Below are positions 13,150 to 21,346 of a DNA stretch of 34,914 nucleotides, piece by piece. The stretch spans positions 1-34,914 of the forward strand of contig CAYQUV010000004.1 of NCBI GenBank assembly GCA_964421005.1, given 5' to 3'. The notes under the pieces are model-generated. The model saw only the letters and a list, made by a program, of their open reading frames with translations, was not told where the DNA came from and ran no database searches. Position numbers and translations under genes: made by a program. How positions within the stretch are numbered: the stretch's first letter is position 1; each line of letters opens with the position of its first letter. Origin of the DNA: CAYQUV01 sp964421005 (GTDB lineage Bacteria > Patescibacteriota > Minisyncoccia > Minisyncoccales > CG1-02-41-26).

Positions 13150-14643
13150 ATGGACTACAAACCAACAATAGGGTTAGAGATTCACGTTGAATTGAATACT
13201 CATTCAAAGATGTTTTGCTCTTGCGCCAATAATTCTCAGGAGAGAATCCCAAATATTAATATTTGTCCGGTTTGTCTTGGTCATCCTGGCACATTGCCGG
13301 TTATTAACAGAGAAGCGGTAAAAAAAGTATTAAAAACTGCTCAAGCTCTAAATTGTCAAATTCAAAAAAACACCTATTTTGAAAGAAAAAATTATTTTTA
13401 TCCGGATTTACCGAAAGGATATCAGATATCTCAATATGCTTTGCCTTTGAGCAAAAACGGATATCTGGCAATTCCCATTGGAGAAAGATTTAAAAAAATC
13501 AATATAACAAGAATTCATTTGGAAGAAGATACAGGAAAATTGATACATCCGGAAGGAAAAGATTATTCTTTAGTAGATTTTAATAGAGCAGGGATTCCTT
13601 TGATGGAATTGGTTACCGAGCCTGATATTACTTCAGCCCGGGAGGCAAGAGAGTTTGTTCGTCAACTACAAATAACTTTGAGATATCTTGAAGTATCAAC
13701 TGCCGACATGGAAAAAGGAGAACTTAGAGTAGAAGTCAACATTTCCTTAATGAAAAAAAATGGAAAAAATAATGAACTGGGAACAAAAGTTGAGATAAAA
13801 AACTTAAACTCTTTAAGGACTGTTGAGAAAGCGATTGAATACGAAATTGAAAGACAGTCAAAAATTTTAGACAGGGGAGAGCAGGTTTTACAGGAAACAA
13901 GAGGCTGGCACGATAAAAAAGAGCTCACTTTCTCTCAAAGAGAAAAAGAAAAGTCTCATGATTATCGTTATTTTCCGGAACCCGACCTTCCTCCTCTTGA
14001 AATTGATAGAGAGTATCTGGAAAAGATTAAATCAGAAATTCCAGAGCTTCCTTATCAAAAAATGAGAAGATTTGAAAGAGAATATTTTCTTTCTGGAAAA
14101 GAAGCAGAAATTTATATTTTCCAGAAAGATTTGGGAGAGTATTTTGAAAAAGTTATTTCAGAGCTGAGAAACTGGGTCAAAGAGAAGAGATTTAAAAAAG
14201 AGATAGAGGGTGAGGAATTCAAAAGATTAATTAAACTGACTTCAAACTATATTTCAACAGACCTCAGGGGGCTTTTAAAAGAAAAGGGGTTTGAAGAGGA
14301 AAAAATTTCAATCACTCCGGAAAATTTCGCTGAATTTATCAGTATGATTTATCTCGGCGAAATTTCAAGTAAGATTGCCAAAACTCTTTTAAAAGAGATG
14401 TTTGAGAAAGGAAAAGATCCTTCCCAAATCATAGAAGACAAAGAACTGAAGTTAATAAACGATGAAAAGGAACTTGAAAAACTTGCCGAAGTTGTAATCT
14501 CAAAAAACAAAAAAGCAGTTGATGATTATAAAAAAGGAAAAAGATCGGCTTTACAGTTTTTAATGGGGCAAATGATGTATCTTTCAAAGGGAAAAGCTAA
14601 TCCGGAGATGATAAACAAAATTTTAGAGAAATTGCTTAAATAA
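13150..14643 (+). CDS. gatB: Asp/Glu-tRNA amidotransferase subunit B
   Basis: A 497-residue GatB, the tRNA-binding and kinase subunit of GatCAB, which turns Glu-tRNA-Gln and Asp-tRNA-Asn into the Gln and Asn forms. The start IGLEIHVELNTHSKMFCSC, the cysteines in ICPVCLGHPG, and YFYPDLPKGYQISQYALP are diagnostic. The cradle domain has LVDFNRAGIPLMELVTEPDI and HDYRYFPEPDLPPL. The C-terminal YqeY-like tail (to residue 497) ends LQFLMGQMMYLSKGKANPEMINKILEKLL. gatA and gatC are not in the window. No Shine-Dalgarno. Confidence 0.97.
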   Translation: MDYKPTIGLEIHVELNTHSKMFCSCANNSQERIPNINICPVCLGHPGTLPVINREAVKKVLKTAQALNCQIQKNTYFERKNYFYPDLPKGYQISQYALPLSKNGYLAIPIGERFKKINITRIHLEEDTGKLIHPEGKDYSLVDFNRAGIPLMELVTEPDITSAREAREFVRQLQITLRYLEVSTADMEKGELRVEVNISLMKKNGKNNELGTKVEIKNLNSLRTVEKAIEYEIERQSKILDRGEQVLQETRGWHDKKELTFSQREKEKSHDYRYFPEPDLPPLEIDREYLEKIKSEIPELPYQKMRRFEREYFLSGKEAEIYIFQKDLGEYFEKVISELRNWVKEKRFKKEIEGEEFKRLIKLTSNYISTDLRGLLKEKGFEEEKISITPENFAEFISMIYLGEISSKIAKTLLKEMFEKGKDPSQIIEDKELKLINDEKELEKLAEVVISKNKKAVDDYKKGKRSALQFLMGQMMYLSKGKANPEMINKILEKLLK

Positions 14644-14701
14644 TTTTTGAAACAGGCTTTTTCAACTAGTATTTTTGATTAATTGTTTTGTTTGGATAGT
14701 T

Positions 14702-15931
14702 ATGAAAACATTAGCCAGAGAATTAGTCTTTGGACAAAATAAAAAATCAGTTCTAGAAAAGATTAAAAAGATAGCAAAAGAGAGGGGAATATTTTTAAAT
14801 TCCACTCAAAAATTATATGAAAAGATAGTTCAGGGCGAAATCAAAGGTTTTACCACACCTGCTTTTAATTTAAGAACATTAACTTTTGATTTCTCGCGGG
14901 CTCTTTTCAGGGCGGTAAAAAAACAGAAAACAGGCGCTTTTATAATTGAACTGGCAAAATCGGAAATGGATTATACTTCTCAATCTCTTGATGAATATTT
15001 AGGTTGTGTTTTAGCTGGGGCTGTTGAGGAGAATTTTAAAGGAATGATTTTTTTACAAGGAGACCACTTTAGAATTTCCAAAGAAGGATATTTCTCAGTT
15101 CAAAAAGAATTTGAGTTGAGAAATTTAGAAAATTTAATCAAAAACGCCGTTCAGACAGGTTTTTATAACATTGACATTGATTGTTCTCCTTTGATTTTAG
15201 AAGGGGGGCAAACGGTTTTTGAAAAGCAGAAAGAGAATTTTTTAATGACGGCAAGATTTACTGATTTTATTAGAAGAATTGAACCGAAAAATTTAACGGT
15301 CTCAATAGGGGGTGAGGTTGGTATAATTGGAGGAAAGAATACAACCGTAGAGGAACTTAATGTCTTTATGGAGGGGTTCAGAAAAGAAATTTCCCGTTAT
15401 AAAATTAAAAAAGGATTAATAAAAATTGCTGTTCAGACAGGCACTTCTCATGGCGGAATTTTACTTCCTTCGGGTGAATTAAAAGTTATGGAAGAGGACT
15501 TTAAAACATTAAAAGAACTTTCAGAGACCGCCAGAAAATATAGTATGGCGGGAGCCGTTCAGCATGGTGCTTCCACTCTGCCCGAAAAATACTTTAAAAG
15601 ATTCCCGGAAACCGGCTGTTGTGAAATTCATTTAGCTACAGTTTTTCAAAATATCTTCTACGATAGCGATTATTTTCCTCAATTCCTTAAGGAAGAAATT
15701 TACGAGAACTTGAAAAAAGAATATCCCCGGAAGGAAACAGAAAATGAAATTCAATTTCTTTATCGAAACAGAAAAAGAGCTTTCGGTAAGTTTAAAAAAG
15801 AAATCTGGTCATTACCTCAAAAAAACATTGACGGAATCTGTGAAGAGATAGAAGAGAAATTTATTTTCTTTTTCAAAGCATTAAATGTTTCCGGAACAAA
15901 AGATTTAATTACTAGAATTTACGAATGTTGA
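14702..15931 (+). CDS. Class II aldolase (fructose/tagatose-bisphosphate type)
   Basis: A 409-residue zinc-type class II aldolase family protein. A longer frame begins at TTG 14675, but I chose the ATG at 14702 because it opens with the coherent MKTLARELVFGQNKK. Family features are the N-terminal FTTPAFNLRTL, QGDHFRI (zinc-region His), GGEVGIIGGKN, the QTGTSHGG loop, and AGAVQHGAST near the C-terminal metal and phosphate site. Fructose-1,6-bisphosphate cleavage in glycolysis is the most likely role, but the protein is longer than the usual 280-350 residues and divergent. A tagatose-bisphosphate or other ketose-bisphosphate substrate cannot be excluded. The leuA leader promoter follows 30 bases after the stop. 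Confidence 0.82.
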   Translation: MKTLARELVFGQNKKSVLEKIKKIAKERGIFLNSTQKLYEKIVQGEIKGFTTPAFNLRTLTFDFSRALFRAVKKQKTGAFIIELAKSEMDYTSQSLDEYLGCVLAGAVEENFKGMIFLQGDHFRISKEGYFSVQKEFELRNLENLIKNAVQTGFYNIDIDCSPLILEGGQTVFEKQKENFLMTARFTDFIRRIEPKNLTVSIGGEVGIIGGKNTTVEELNVFMEGFRKEISRYKIKKGLIKIAVQTGTSHGGILLPSGELKVMEEDFKTLKELSETARKYSMAGAVQHGASTLPEKYFKRFPETGCCEIHLATVFQNIFYDSDYFPQFLKEEIYENLKKEYPRKETENEIQFLYRNRKRAFGKFKKEIWSLPQKNIDGICEEIEEKFIFFFKALNVSGTKDLITRIYEC

Positions 15932-15961
15932 CAGAATTGAGGAATAAAGTACGGGATGGGA

Positions 15962-15989
15962 TTGACAAATTTCTTTTGGTTTTTATAAT
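15962..15989 (+). promoter_or_regulatory. Consensus promoter of the leuA leader
   Basis: TTGACA (15962-15967) and TATAAT (15984-15989) are both perfect and 16 bases apart. The predicted start near 15996 leaves only about ten bases before the leader peptide ATG. Confidence 0.88.
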
Positions 15990-16005
15990 GAATAAAACAT
16001 AAGTT

Positions 16006-16146
16006 ATGCCAAGGTTTTTAAAAAACAGAACAACCAAGCATATTGACCTCCCAAACTTGAAAGGGCTTTTGCTTTCTATTATCCTTTTAATCAACCCTCG
16101 GGTTGGGAGGTTTTATTTAAAATCAGTAAATAGTTTCAAAAGATAA
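16006..16146 (+). CDS. Putative Leu/Ile attenuation leader peptide
   Basis: A 46-codon ORF beginning about ten bases after the predicted transcription start. Codons 21-29 (16066-16092) encode LLLSIILLI: five Leu, three Ile and one Ser, consistent with sensing leucyl- and isoleucyl-tRNA charging. The block lies between attenuator segments 1 and 2. The frame then runs through segment 2 and stops at TAA (16144-16146), 22 bases before the terminator stem. A ribosome stalled in the Leu/Ile block leaves segment 2 free; one that reads to the stop covers it. The ATG has no Shine-Dalgarno, like most starts here. The peptide is unusually long for a leader. Confidence 0.7.
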   Translation: MPRFLKNRTTKHIDLPNLKGLLLSIILLINPRVGRFYLKSVNSFKR

Positions 16147-16195
16147 AATAAATAAAGAAAATTAGTAAAAAACCTCCCAACCAAGGGAGGTTTTT
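16046..16195 (+). promoter_or_regulatory. Transcription attenuator before leuA
   Basis: Four segments have classical attenuator logic. Segment 1, ACCTCCCAA (16046-16054), pairs with TTGGGAGGT (16103-16111) in segment 2 over 9 bp. Segment 2, GGTTGGGAGGTTTT (16101-16114), pairs perfectly with segment 3, AAAACCTCCCAACC (16169-16182), over 14 bp: the antiterminator. Segment 3 alternatively pairs with segment 4: AAAAACCTCCC (16168-16178) and GGGAGGTTTTT (16185-16195), an 11-bp terminator with a T-tract. Pairing 2:3 and 3:4 exclude each other. With the overlapping Leu/Ile-rich leader peptide this predicts leuA expression when charged Leu- or Ile-tRNA is scarce. Confidence 0.78.
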
Positions 16196-16309
16196 AAGTT
16201 TTTGAAGTTAAAGAATGGAATTTTATTTGAACTTTAAAAAGTAAATAAAAGAGAGAGTAACTTGTAGAAAAAAACGAGCGGCAAACCTAACAAAAAAGGA
16301 GGTAGAACG

Positions 16310-17842
16310 ATGGAAAAGGTTTTCATTTTTGACACTACTTTGAGAGATGGCGAGCAGTCTCCGGGCGTAGCTCTGAATATTGAAGAGAAAGTACAGATTG
16401 CCCATCAGCTTGTTCGATTAAATGTTGATGTAATTGAGGCAGGTTTTCCAATTTCTTCTCCGGCTAATTTTGAATCCGTGAAAAAAATAGCCGAAGAAGT
16501 TAAGGGGCCAGAAATTTGCGGGCTTGCCAGGGCTGTCAAGAAAGATATTGAGGTCTGTTGGGAAGCAATTAAGTGGAGCCAGAAACCTAAGATACACACT
16601 TTTATAGGAGTTTCCGATATCCATATTAAAGGACAGCTTCGGAAAAATCGGGAAGAGGTTTTAAAAATGACGGAGCAGTCAGTAAAACTTGCTCGTTCTC
16701 TTTGCCCGATGGTAGAGTTTTCTCCTATGGATGCTACGAGGGCAGATAGGGAATACCTGATGAAAGTTATTCAGGTTGCTATTGATTTCGGAGCAACTGT
16801 CATTAATATTCCCGATACTGTGGGATATGCTATGCCCGACGAATTCATGGAGTTAATCTCCTATATCCGGGAGAGAATTCCCGAAGAAGAAGTTGTTATT
16901 AGTGTTCACTGCCATAACGATCTAGGATTGGCAACCGCAAACTCGCTGGCTGCCATTGGAGCCGGTGCCAGACAAATTGAATGTACTGTTAACGGGTTGG
17001 GAGAACGGGCAGGTAATACTTCTCTTGAAGAAGTTGTTATGGGAATTAAAACAAGAAGAAATTCAAAGGGGATGGTTTATAATCTGAGAGATTTTTACAC
17101 CGAGATAAATACCAGAGAGATTTTCAATACCAGTCGTTTGGTCGAGAGAGCAACGGGTATAGAAATTCCGCCAAACAAAGCTATTGTCGGTCTTAACGCC
17201 TTTTCCCACAGTTCGGGAATTCATCAAGATGGGGTTCTCAAAAATAAAAATACTTTTGAGATTATGAGCCCTGAAGATATTGGCCTTTCGGACAGAAAGA
17301 TTGTTTTGAACCGGCAATCGGGCAGAGGTGCTTTGAGAAACACTCTCTGGGAAATGGGATATAAGGTAAAAGAGGATCAATTGGATGAAATCTATCAAAG
17401 GTTTTTAGACGTGGCGGACAAAAAGAGAGAAGTAACGGTTGCTGACTTGGAAGCAATTGTTCGCGATGAGTTGAGAGTAATACCTCAAACCTACGTTTTC
17501 CTGTCCCATCAGGTGATGAGCGGCTCGGGATTGATTCCGACAGCAACCGTAGTTTTGAAGAAAAACGAAGAAATTTTAAGGGATAGCGCTTATGGCGACG
17601 GACCGGTTGACGCTATCTATAAAGCAATAGATAGAGTGACCGGAGCCAGGGTTGAGCTTACGAATTATTCAATTCATGCTGTAACCGGTGGAACAGATGC
17701 GATTGGCGAGGTGACGGTTAAAATTAAAGATAACGGTCGTACTTTCATCGGTTACGGTGTAAGCACCGACATTATAGAAGCCAGTGCCAAAGCCTATCTT
17801 TCGGCTGTCAATAGGATGTTGTATCTGAATAAGGATAAATAG
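16310..17842 (+). CDS. leuA: 2-isopropylmalate synthase
   Basis: A 510-residue full-length LeuA, which condenses acetyl-CoA with 2-oxoisovalerate at the committed step of leucine synthesis. The catalytic TIM barrel (residues about 4-270) has FDTTLRDGEQSPGV with the metal-binding Asp, VEFSPMDATR, SVHCHNDLGLATANSLAA (the metal-binding HxH) and NGLGERAGNTSLEEVV. The subdomain has FSHSSGIHQDGVLK. The C-terminal regulatory domain (about 390-510, SGSGLIPTATVVL onward) is present, so leucine feedback is expected. AAGGAGGT lies six bases before the ATG. G+C at 16921-16980 is 33 of 60. No leuB, leuC or leuD is in the window. Regulation by the upstream attenuator is inferred. Confidence 0.96.
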   Translation: MEKVFIFDTTLRDGEQSPGVALNIEEKVQIAHQLVRLNVDVIEAGFPISSPANFESVKKIAEEVKGPEICGLARAVKKDIEVCWEAIKWSQKPKIHTFIGVSDIHIKGQLRKNREEVLKMTEQSVKLARSLCPMVEFSPMDATRADREYLMKVIQVAIDFGATVINIPDTVGYAMPDEFMELISYIRERIPEEEVVISVHCHNDLGLATANSLAAIGAGARQIECTVNGLGERAGNTSLEEVVMGIKTRRNSKGMVYNLRDFYTEINTREIFNTSRLVERATGIEIPPNKAIVGLNAFSHSSGIHQDGVLKNKNTFEIMSPEDIGLSDRKIVLNRQSGRGALRNTLWEMGYKVKEDQLDEIYQRFLDVADKKREVTVADLEAIVRDELRVIPQTYVFLSHQVMSGSGLIPTATVVLKKNEEILRDSAYGDGPVDAIYKAIDRVTGARVELTNYSIHAVTGGTDAIGEVTVKIKDNGRTFIGYGVSTDIIEASAKAYLSAVNRMLYLNKDK

Positions 17843-17854
17843 AAGGGTAAATGA

Positions 17855-17890
17855 CCGGGAGCAGGTTTTTACCTGCTCCCGGATTATCTT
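17855..17890 (+). terminator. Hairpin after leuA
   Basis: A perfect 12-bp GC-rich stem pairs CCGGGAGCAGGT (17855-17866) with ACCTGCTCCCGG (17871-17882). The tail ATTATCTTTT is only moderately T-rich, so termination may be partial and allow read-through to cimA. Confidence 0.7.
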
Positions 17891-18036
17891 TTACTGCCGG
17901 TTTGGTTTGCTGGGGTACTTTGGCTCATTTTGACTCACTTCGTCTCATTGGCTTAACAAAGAATGTCATTCGGGAAAGTAAAAGATATTAAACATAAAGG
18001 AAATATAAGATATCTAAGAAAGGGGGGATAAGAAAA

Positions 18037-19620
18037 ATGGTTGAAAGAGTAGAGATTTATGACACTACTCTTAGAGACGGGAGCCAGAGGGAAGGGATTT
18101 CTTTTTCACTGGAGGATAAAATCAAACTTGTTAAAGAATTAGACAGGTTTGGGATACCTTACATTGAAGGTGGCTATCCTGGGGCAAATTTAAAAGACCT
18201 CAAGTTTTTTCAAGAGAGTAAAGATTTAAAACTAAAAAATGCCGTTTTGGTACCTTTTGGAAGGACAAGACATCACCAAAATTCTTCAGATGAAGACGAT
18301 GACCTTCTGGCTCTGGTTAATACCGGATTACCGGTCGTAACTATATTTGGTAAAACCTGGAAATTTCATGTCAGGAAGGTTTTGAGAGTATCTTTTCAGA
18401 AAAATCTTCAGTTGATTGAAGATTCTATCAAATTTCTGAAAAGTAAGGGGAAAACTGTTATCTATGACGCTGAACATTTCTTCGACGGATACAAAGATGA
18501 CCCTCAATATGCTTTGGAAACTCTAAACGTGGCTGCTGGCTCCGGGGCTGATAAGCTGGTTCTCTGTGATACCAACGGCGGGACGATGGTCAACGAGGTT
18601 TCTAAGATTGTAAAGGAGGTGGTTTCTCAGTTTGATATCCCTGTTGGTATTCATGCTCACAATGATACTGGTCTCGCTGTGGCTAACACTATGGTGGCAG
18701 TGGAAGAAGGTTGTTCTCATATTCAAGGAACAATAAATGGATATGGTGAAAGGTGCGGCAACGCTGATCTTATCACTTTAATAGGTAATCTCCAGTTGAA
18801 GAAAGGAATTAGATGCGTTCCGGAACAATCGTTGTCTCGACTCACTTGGCTTTCAAGGTTAGTCAGCGAAGTTGCTAATCTTTCTTCTGATAATCATCAA
18901 CCTTATGTTGGGAAAAGCGCTTTTTCTCACAAGGGTGGTATGCATATTGACGCTGTTCGTAAAGCGTCAAGGTCTTTTGAGCATATTAACCCGGAATTGG
19001 TAGGTAATCAGAGAAGGGTATTGTTGTCTGAACAAGCAGGCAAAAGCGCTATTTTAATGAAAGTTGAAAATGAATTTCCAAACCTTGACAAAAATTCTCC
19101 TCAAGCACAGAATCTTTTTAGAAAATTAAAAGAGGCTGAGAGAGACGGCTATTGGTTTGAAGCAGCCGAAGCATCTTTCAAGTTGCTTGCAAACAAAATT
19201 CTGGGTAAAGAGATTTCTTTGTTTGAAGTTTTGGGTTTCACCATTGTTATAGACAGTTTTCCCAAGAACGATGGTGATTATTTAATAAGATCTCAAGCAA
19301 TGATAAAAGTAAGAGAACCCAATGGGAGAGTGGAACATACAGCAGCTGAAGGGGAAGGGCCGGTTGATGCTCTTAATAACGCTCTTCGCAAGGCCTTGGA
19401 AACCTTTTATCCTCAACTCAAAAACGTCCATTTAACTGATTTTAAAGTGAGAGTTCTTGATAGTAAATCAGGAACGGCAGCTCGAGTCAGGGTTCTGATT
19501 GAATCGAGTGATGGCAGAGAAAGTTGGGGAACAATAGGTGTTTCAAAGAATATCATTAAAGCAAGCTGGGATGCCCTCGTTGACAGTCTTGAATTTACTC
19601 TGTTCAAAAACAGAACTTAG
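18037..19620 (+). CDS. cimA: (R)-citramalate synthase
   Basis: A 527-residue member of the isopropylmalate synthase family, of the citramalate synthase type, which condenses pyruvate with acetyl-CoA on a threonine-independent route to isoleucine. The barrel opens YDTTLRDGSQREGISFS. IEGGYPGANLKDLKFF and YDAEHFFDGYKDDPQYAL are blocks that separate CimA from LeuA. IHAHNDTGLAVANTMVAVE carries the metal-binding HxH. The C-terminal LeuA-type regulatory domain is retained (residues about 395-525). A strong AAAGGGGGGAT Shine-Dalgarno precedes the ATG. A weak promoter candidate (TTGACT 17930-17935, TTAACA 17953-17958) lies in the gap from leuA. G+C is 34 of 60 at 18541-18600. Paired with leuA, it matches the combined Leu and Ile codons in the leader peptide. 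Confidence 0.93.
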   Translation: MVERVEIYDTTLRDGSQREGISFSLEDKIKLVKELDRFGIPYIEGGYPGANLKDLKFFQESKDLKLKNAVLVPFGRTRHHQNSSDEDDDLLALVNTGLPVVTIFGKTWKFHVRKVLRVSFQKNLQLIEDSIKFLKSKGKTVIYDAEHFFDGYKDDPQYALETLNVAAGSGADKLVLCDTNGGTMVNEVSKIVKEVVSQFDIPVGIHAHNDTGLAVANTMVAVEEGCSHIQGTINGYGERCGNADLITLIGNLQLKKGIRCVPEQSLSRLTWLSRLVSEVANLSSDNHQPYVGKSAFSHKGGMHIDAVRKASRSFEHINPELVGNQRRVLLSEQAGKSAILMKVENEFPNLDKNSPQAQNLFRKLKEAERDGYWFEAAEASFKLLANKILGKEISLFEVLGFTIVIDSFPKNDGDYLIRSQAMIKVREPNGRVEHTAAEGEGPVDALNNALRKALETFYPQLKNVHLTDFKVRVLDSKSGTAARVRVLIESSDGRESWGTIGVSKNIIKASWDALVDSLEFTLFKNRT

Positions 19621-19636
19621 CTAAAAAATAAATTTT

Positions 19637-19670
19637 AAAAAGGGGTTGGTATTTTGCTAACCCCTTTTTT
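19637..19670 (+). terminator. Intrinsic terminator of cimA
   Basis: AAAAAGGGGTT (19637-19647) pairs with AACCCCTTTTT (19659-19669) over 11 bp and runs into T residues. Confidence 0.88.
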
Positions 19671-19759
19671 AGCCCTCATTTTTAATTTATCTTCTATCTT
19701 TTTAGGATTGACAAGAGATAGAAATATTTTTGTTCTTTAAATAAGAAGATAGAATAATA

Positions 19760-20017
19760 ATGAGGAAAAAACTTTTGTTCCTATTGCGCAGAGAAAACTG
19801 TTCTTCAGAGAAGCTTTTTTTTCGTCTTCGACGATTAGCGCTAAAATATCCTCGCTGTAATAAAATTTACTTATTACAGCAAAATAGAGCCTTTATTCAG
19901 ACTTTAAACTCATTTTACCGAAAAGGAGTAATTTCCTATATTGAAACAGATGATGAGAAAAACCTAGCTGAGTTGGAGTTTAGCTGGTTGAAGCTTAGTT
20001 GGCTGGAGCTTAATTGA
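19760..20017 (+). CDS. Hypothetical 85-aa ORF ending inside a minisatellite
   Basis: I do not recognise this protein. The first about 70 residues are basic and rich in Leu, Arg and Lys (MRKKLLFLLRR onward). The C-terminus enters a 15-bp tandem repeat encoding the pentapeptide unit E-L-S-W-L. The ORF stops at TGA (20015-20017), where other repeat units have TGG. If that TGA were TGG the frame would continue through all the repeats to TAA at 20090-20092, giving 110 residues. There is no Shine-Dalgarno and only a poor promoter (TTGACA at 19708, no -10). It may be a real small protein truncated by one substitution, or a chance ORF. Confidence 0.35.
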   Translation: MRKKLLFLLRRENCSSEKLFFRLRRLALKYPRCNKIYLLQQNRAFIQTLNSFYRKGVISYIETDDEKNLAELEFSWLKLSWLELN

Positions 20018-20092
20018 TTGGAGCTTAGCTGCCTGGGACTTAGCTGGCTGGGACTTATCTGGCTGGGGCTTAGCTGGCTGGGACTCAACTAA
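19976..20092 (+). repeat. 15-bp tandem repeat (minisatellite), about 7.8 copies
   Basis: Seven consecutive 15-base units begin at 19976 and an eighth degenerate unit ends at a stop codon. The consensus is close to GGACTTAGCTGGCTG, and units differ by one to four substitutions. The period is a multiple of three, so the frame is kept: repeated Gly/Glu-Leu-Ser-Trp-Leu. Confidence 0.9.
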
Positions 20093-20121
20093 GAAATAAG
20101 TGAGAAAAGAACCTTTAATCT

Positions 20122-21021
20122 TTAATATTTCTCCCTCTTTTTTATTAAAAAATGTTTAATTAGTTTCTCAGTTTCTTTATAATTTTTAAACCAATGAATT
20201 CTTTTGTCTCTCTTGAACCAAGTCATCTGGCGTTTGGCAAATTGAAAAGTATTTTCTTTAATTTTTTCTCCAACCTCATTTTTGGAGATTTTTTCTTCAA
20301 AATAGGGGAGCCATTCTCCGTAACCAATGGTTTGAAGAAGAGGATTCCAACCGTATTTTTTAACCAATTTTCTTACTTCTTTTTCAAGCCCTAATCTAAT
20401 CATCTTATCCACCCTTTTTGAAATTCTCTTTTTTAATTCATCTTTCTGCTTTTTAATTCCAATTAAAAGACAATCAAATTGAGGGTTTTTTTTGAGTTTT
20501 GGTATTTTACCAAAAGTTTTAGCAATTTCGATTGCTCGTATTAACCTTCTTTTATTTTCTTTTTCAATTGTCTTTGCTCTCTCTTTGTCAAGTTTTTTTA
20601 AAATTGCAAAAAGCTCTTCTTTAGTTTTTTTCTCAAGCTTTTTTCTGAGTTTCCAATTAGGTTTCATTTTCGGAAAGGTCCAACCTTCGACAATTGAGTA
20701 GATATAAAAAGGAGAACCCCCGACCAGAAAAGGAACTTTTTCTTTTTTTAAAATTTTATTTATATTCTTATACGCTAATTTCTGGTATTGAGCTACTGAA
20801 AAATGTTTCTTCGGAGAAACAATGTCCAGAAGATAATGGGGGATACCTTTCATTTCTTTTTTACTGACTTTTCCTGTGCCAATATCCATTTCTTTGTAGA
20901 CTTGTTTTGAATCAGCAGAAATAATCTCACCATTGAATTTCTTGGCAAGTTTTATTGCGAATTCTGTTTTTCCAACTGCGGTTGGTCCTAAAATAACAAT
21001 TAATTTATTTTTCTTTGGCAT
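20122..21021 (-). CDS. miaA: tRNA dimethylallyltransferase
   Basis: A 299-residue MiaA, which transfers a dimethylallyl group to N6 of A37 in tRNAs that read UNN codons. The P-loop GPTAVGKT is at residues 12-19, followed by SADSKQVYKEMDIGTGK. VGGSPFYI corresponds to the usual VGGTGLY with Thr to Ser. The C-terminal QFAKRQMTWFKRDKRIHWF is the tRNA-binding motif. miaB, which acts on the MiaA product, lies upstream on the same strand 360 bases away, so the pair covers the ms2i6A37 pathway. No Shine-Dalgarno. Confidence 0.96.
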   Translation of the reverse strand: MPKKNKLIVILGPTAVGKTEFAIKLAKKFNGEIISADSKQVYKEMDIGTGKVSKKEMKGIPHYLLDIVSPKKHFSVAQYQKLAYKNINKILKKEKVPFLVGGSPFYIYSIVEGWTFPKMKPNWKLRKKLEKKTKEELFAILKKLDKERAKTIEKENKRRLIRAIEIAKTFGKIPKLKKNPQFDCLLIGIKKQKDELKKRISKRVDKMIRLGLEKEVRKLVKKYGWNPLLQTIGYGEWLPYFEEKISKNEVGEKIKENTFQFAKRQMTWFKRDKRIHWFKNYKETEKLIKHFLIKKREKY

Positions 21022-21346
21022 AATATTATAAATTTAACAGAATATTGTGGATAGAACTTTAAAGAAGATGAGACAAAATGAAAAAAGTTATTGATTTATG
21101 AAGCAGAGAGTATTGCTGGCTTTAATATGATTGTTGTTGTTGCTTCTGGGATGGTATTCCTGCTGCTGCTGCTGCTGCTGCTATGATTGCTACTTGTTAA
21201 TATTACTGCTCTTTTTGCTGGCCATTTTATTGATATCAGTGATAGGAAAACTGTAATAGTGAATTTTCCGATAGTGATATTAATTAATTTTTCTATTCTG
21301 TACTTTCTCCTTTGGTTTTAATCAATGAACGCAAAAGTCAAATACT
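21022..21346. other. Gene-poor stretch with CTG triplet repeat
   Basis: Between miaA and miaB. It holds GTT triplets near 21132 and a run of seven CTG units at 21160-21180. Three mini-ORFs on the plus strand overlap as ATGA: a 10-codon ORF from 21098, a 19-codon ORF from 21127 ending in eight leucines, and a short one from 21183. A plus-strand terminator follows at 21347, so a plus-strand transcript is plausible, but no promoter is convincing. On the minus strand one frame is open for about 80 codons without any normal start. I assign no gene. Confidence 0.5.

Noticed and set aside
14675..14701. TTG start giving nine more residues on the class II aldolase
   Set aside because: The added residues are unrelated to the family, and the ATG at 14702 gives a coherent start.
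17930..17958. Separate promoter for cimA (TTGACT with TTAACA)
   Set aside because: The -10 is poor. Read-through from leuA across an imperfect terminator is equally likely, so it is mentioned only in the cimA entry.
20015..21186. In-frame TGA codons in two low-complexity ORFs, suggesting TGA recoding as in Gracilibacteria or Absconditabacteria
   Set aside because: thyX, rnhB and rnc end at TGA exactly where their families end, so TGA is a stop here.
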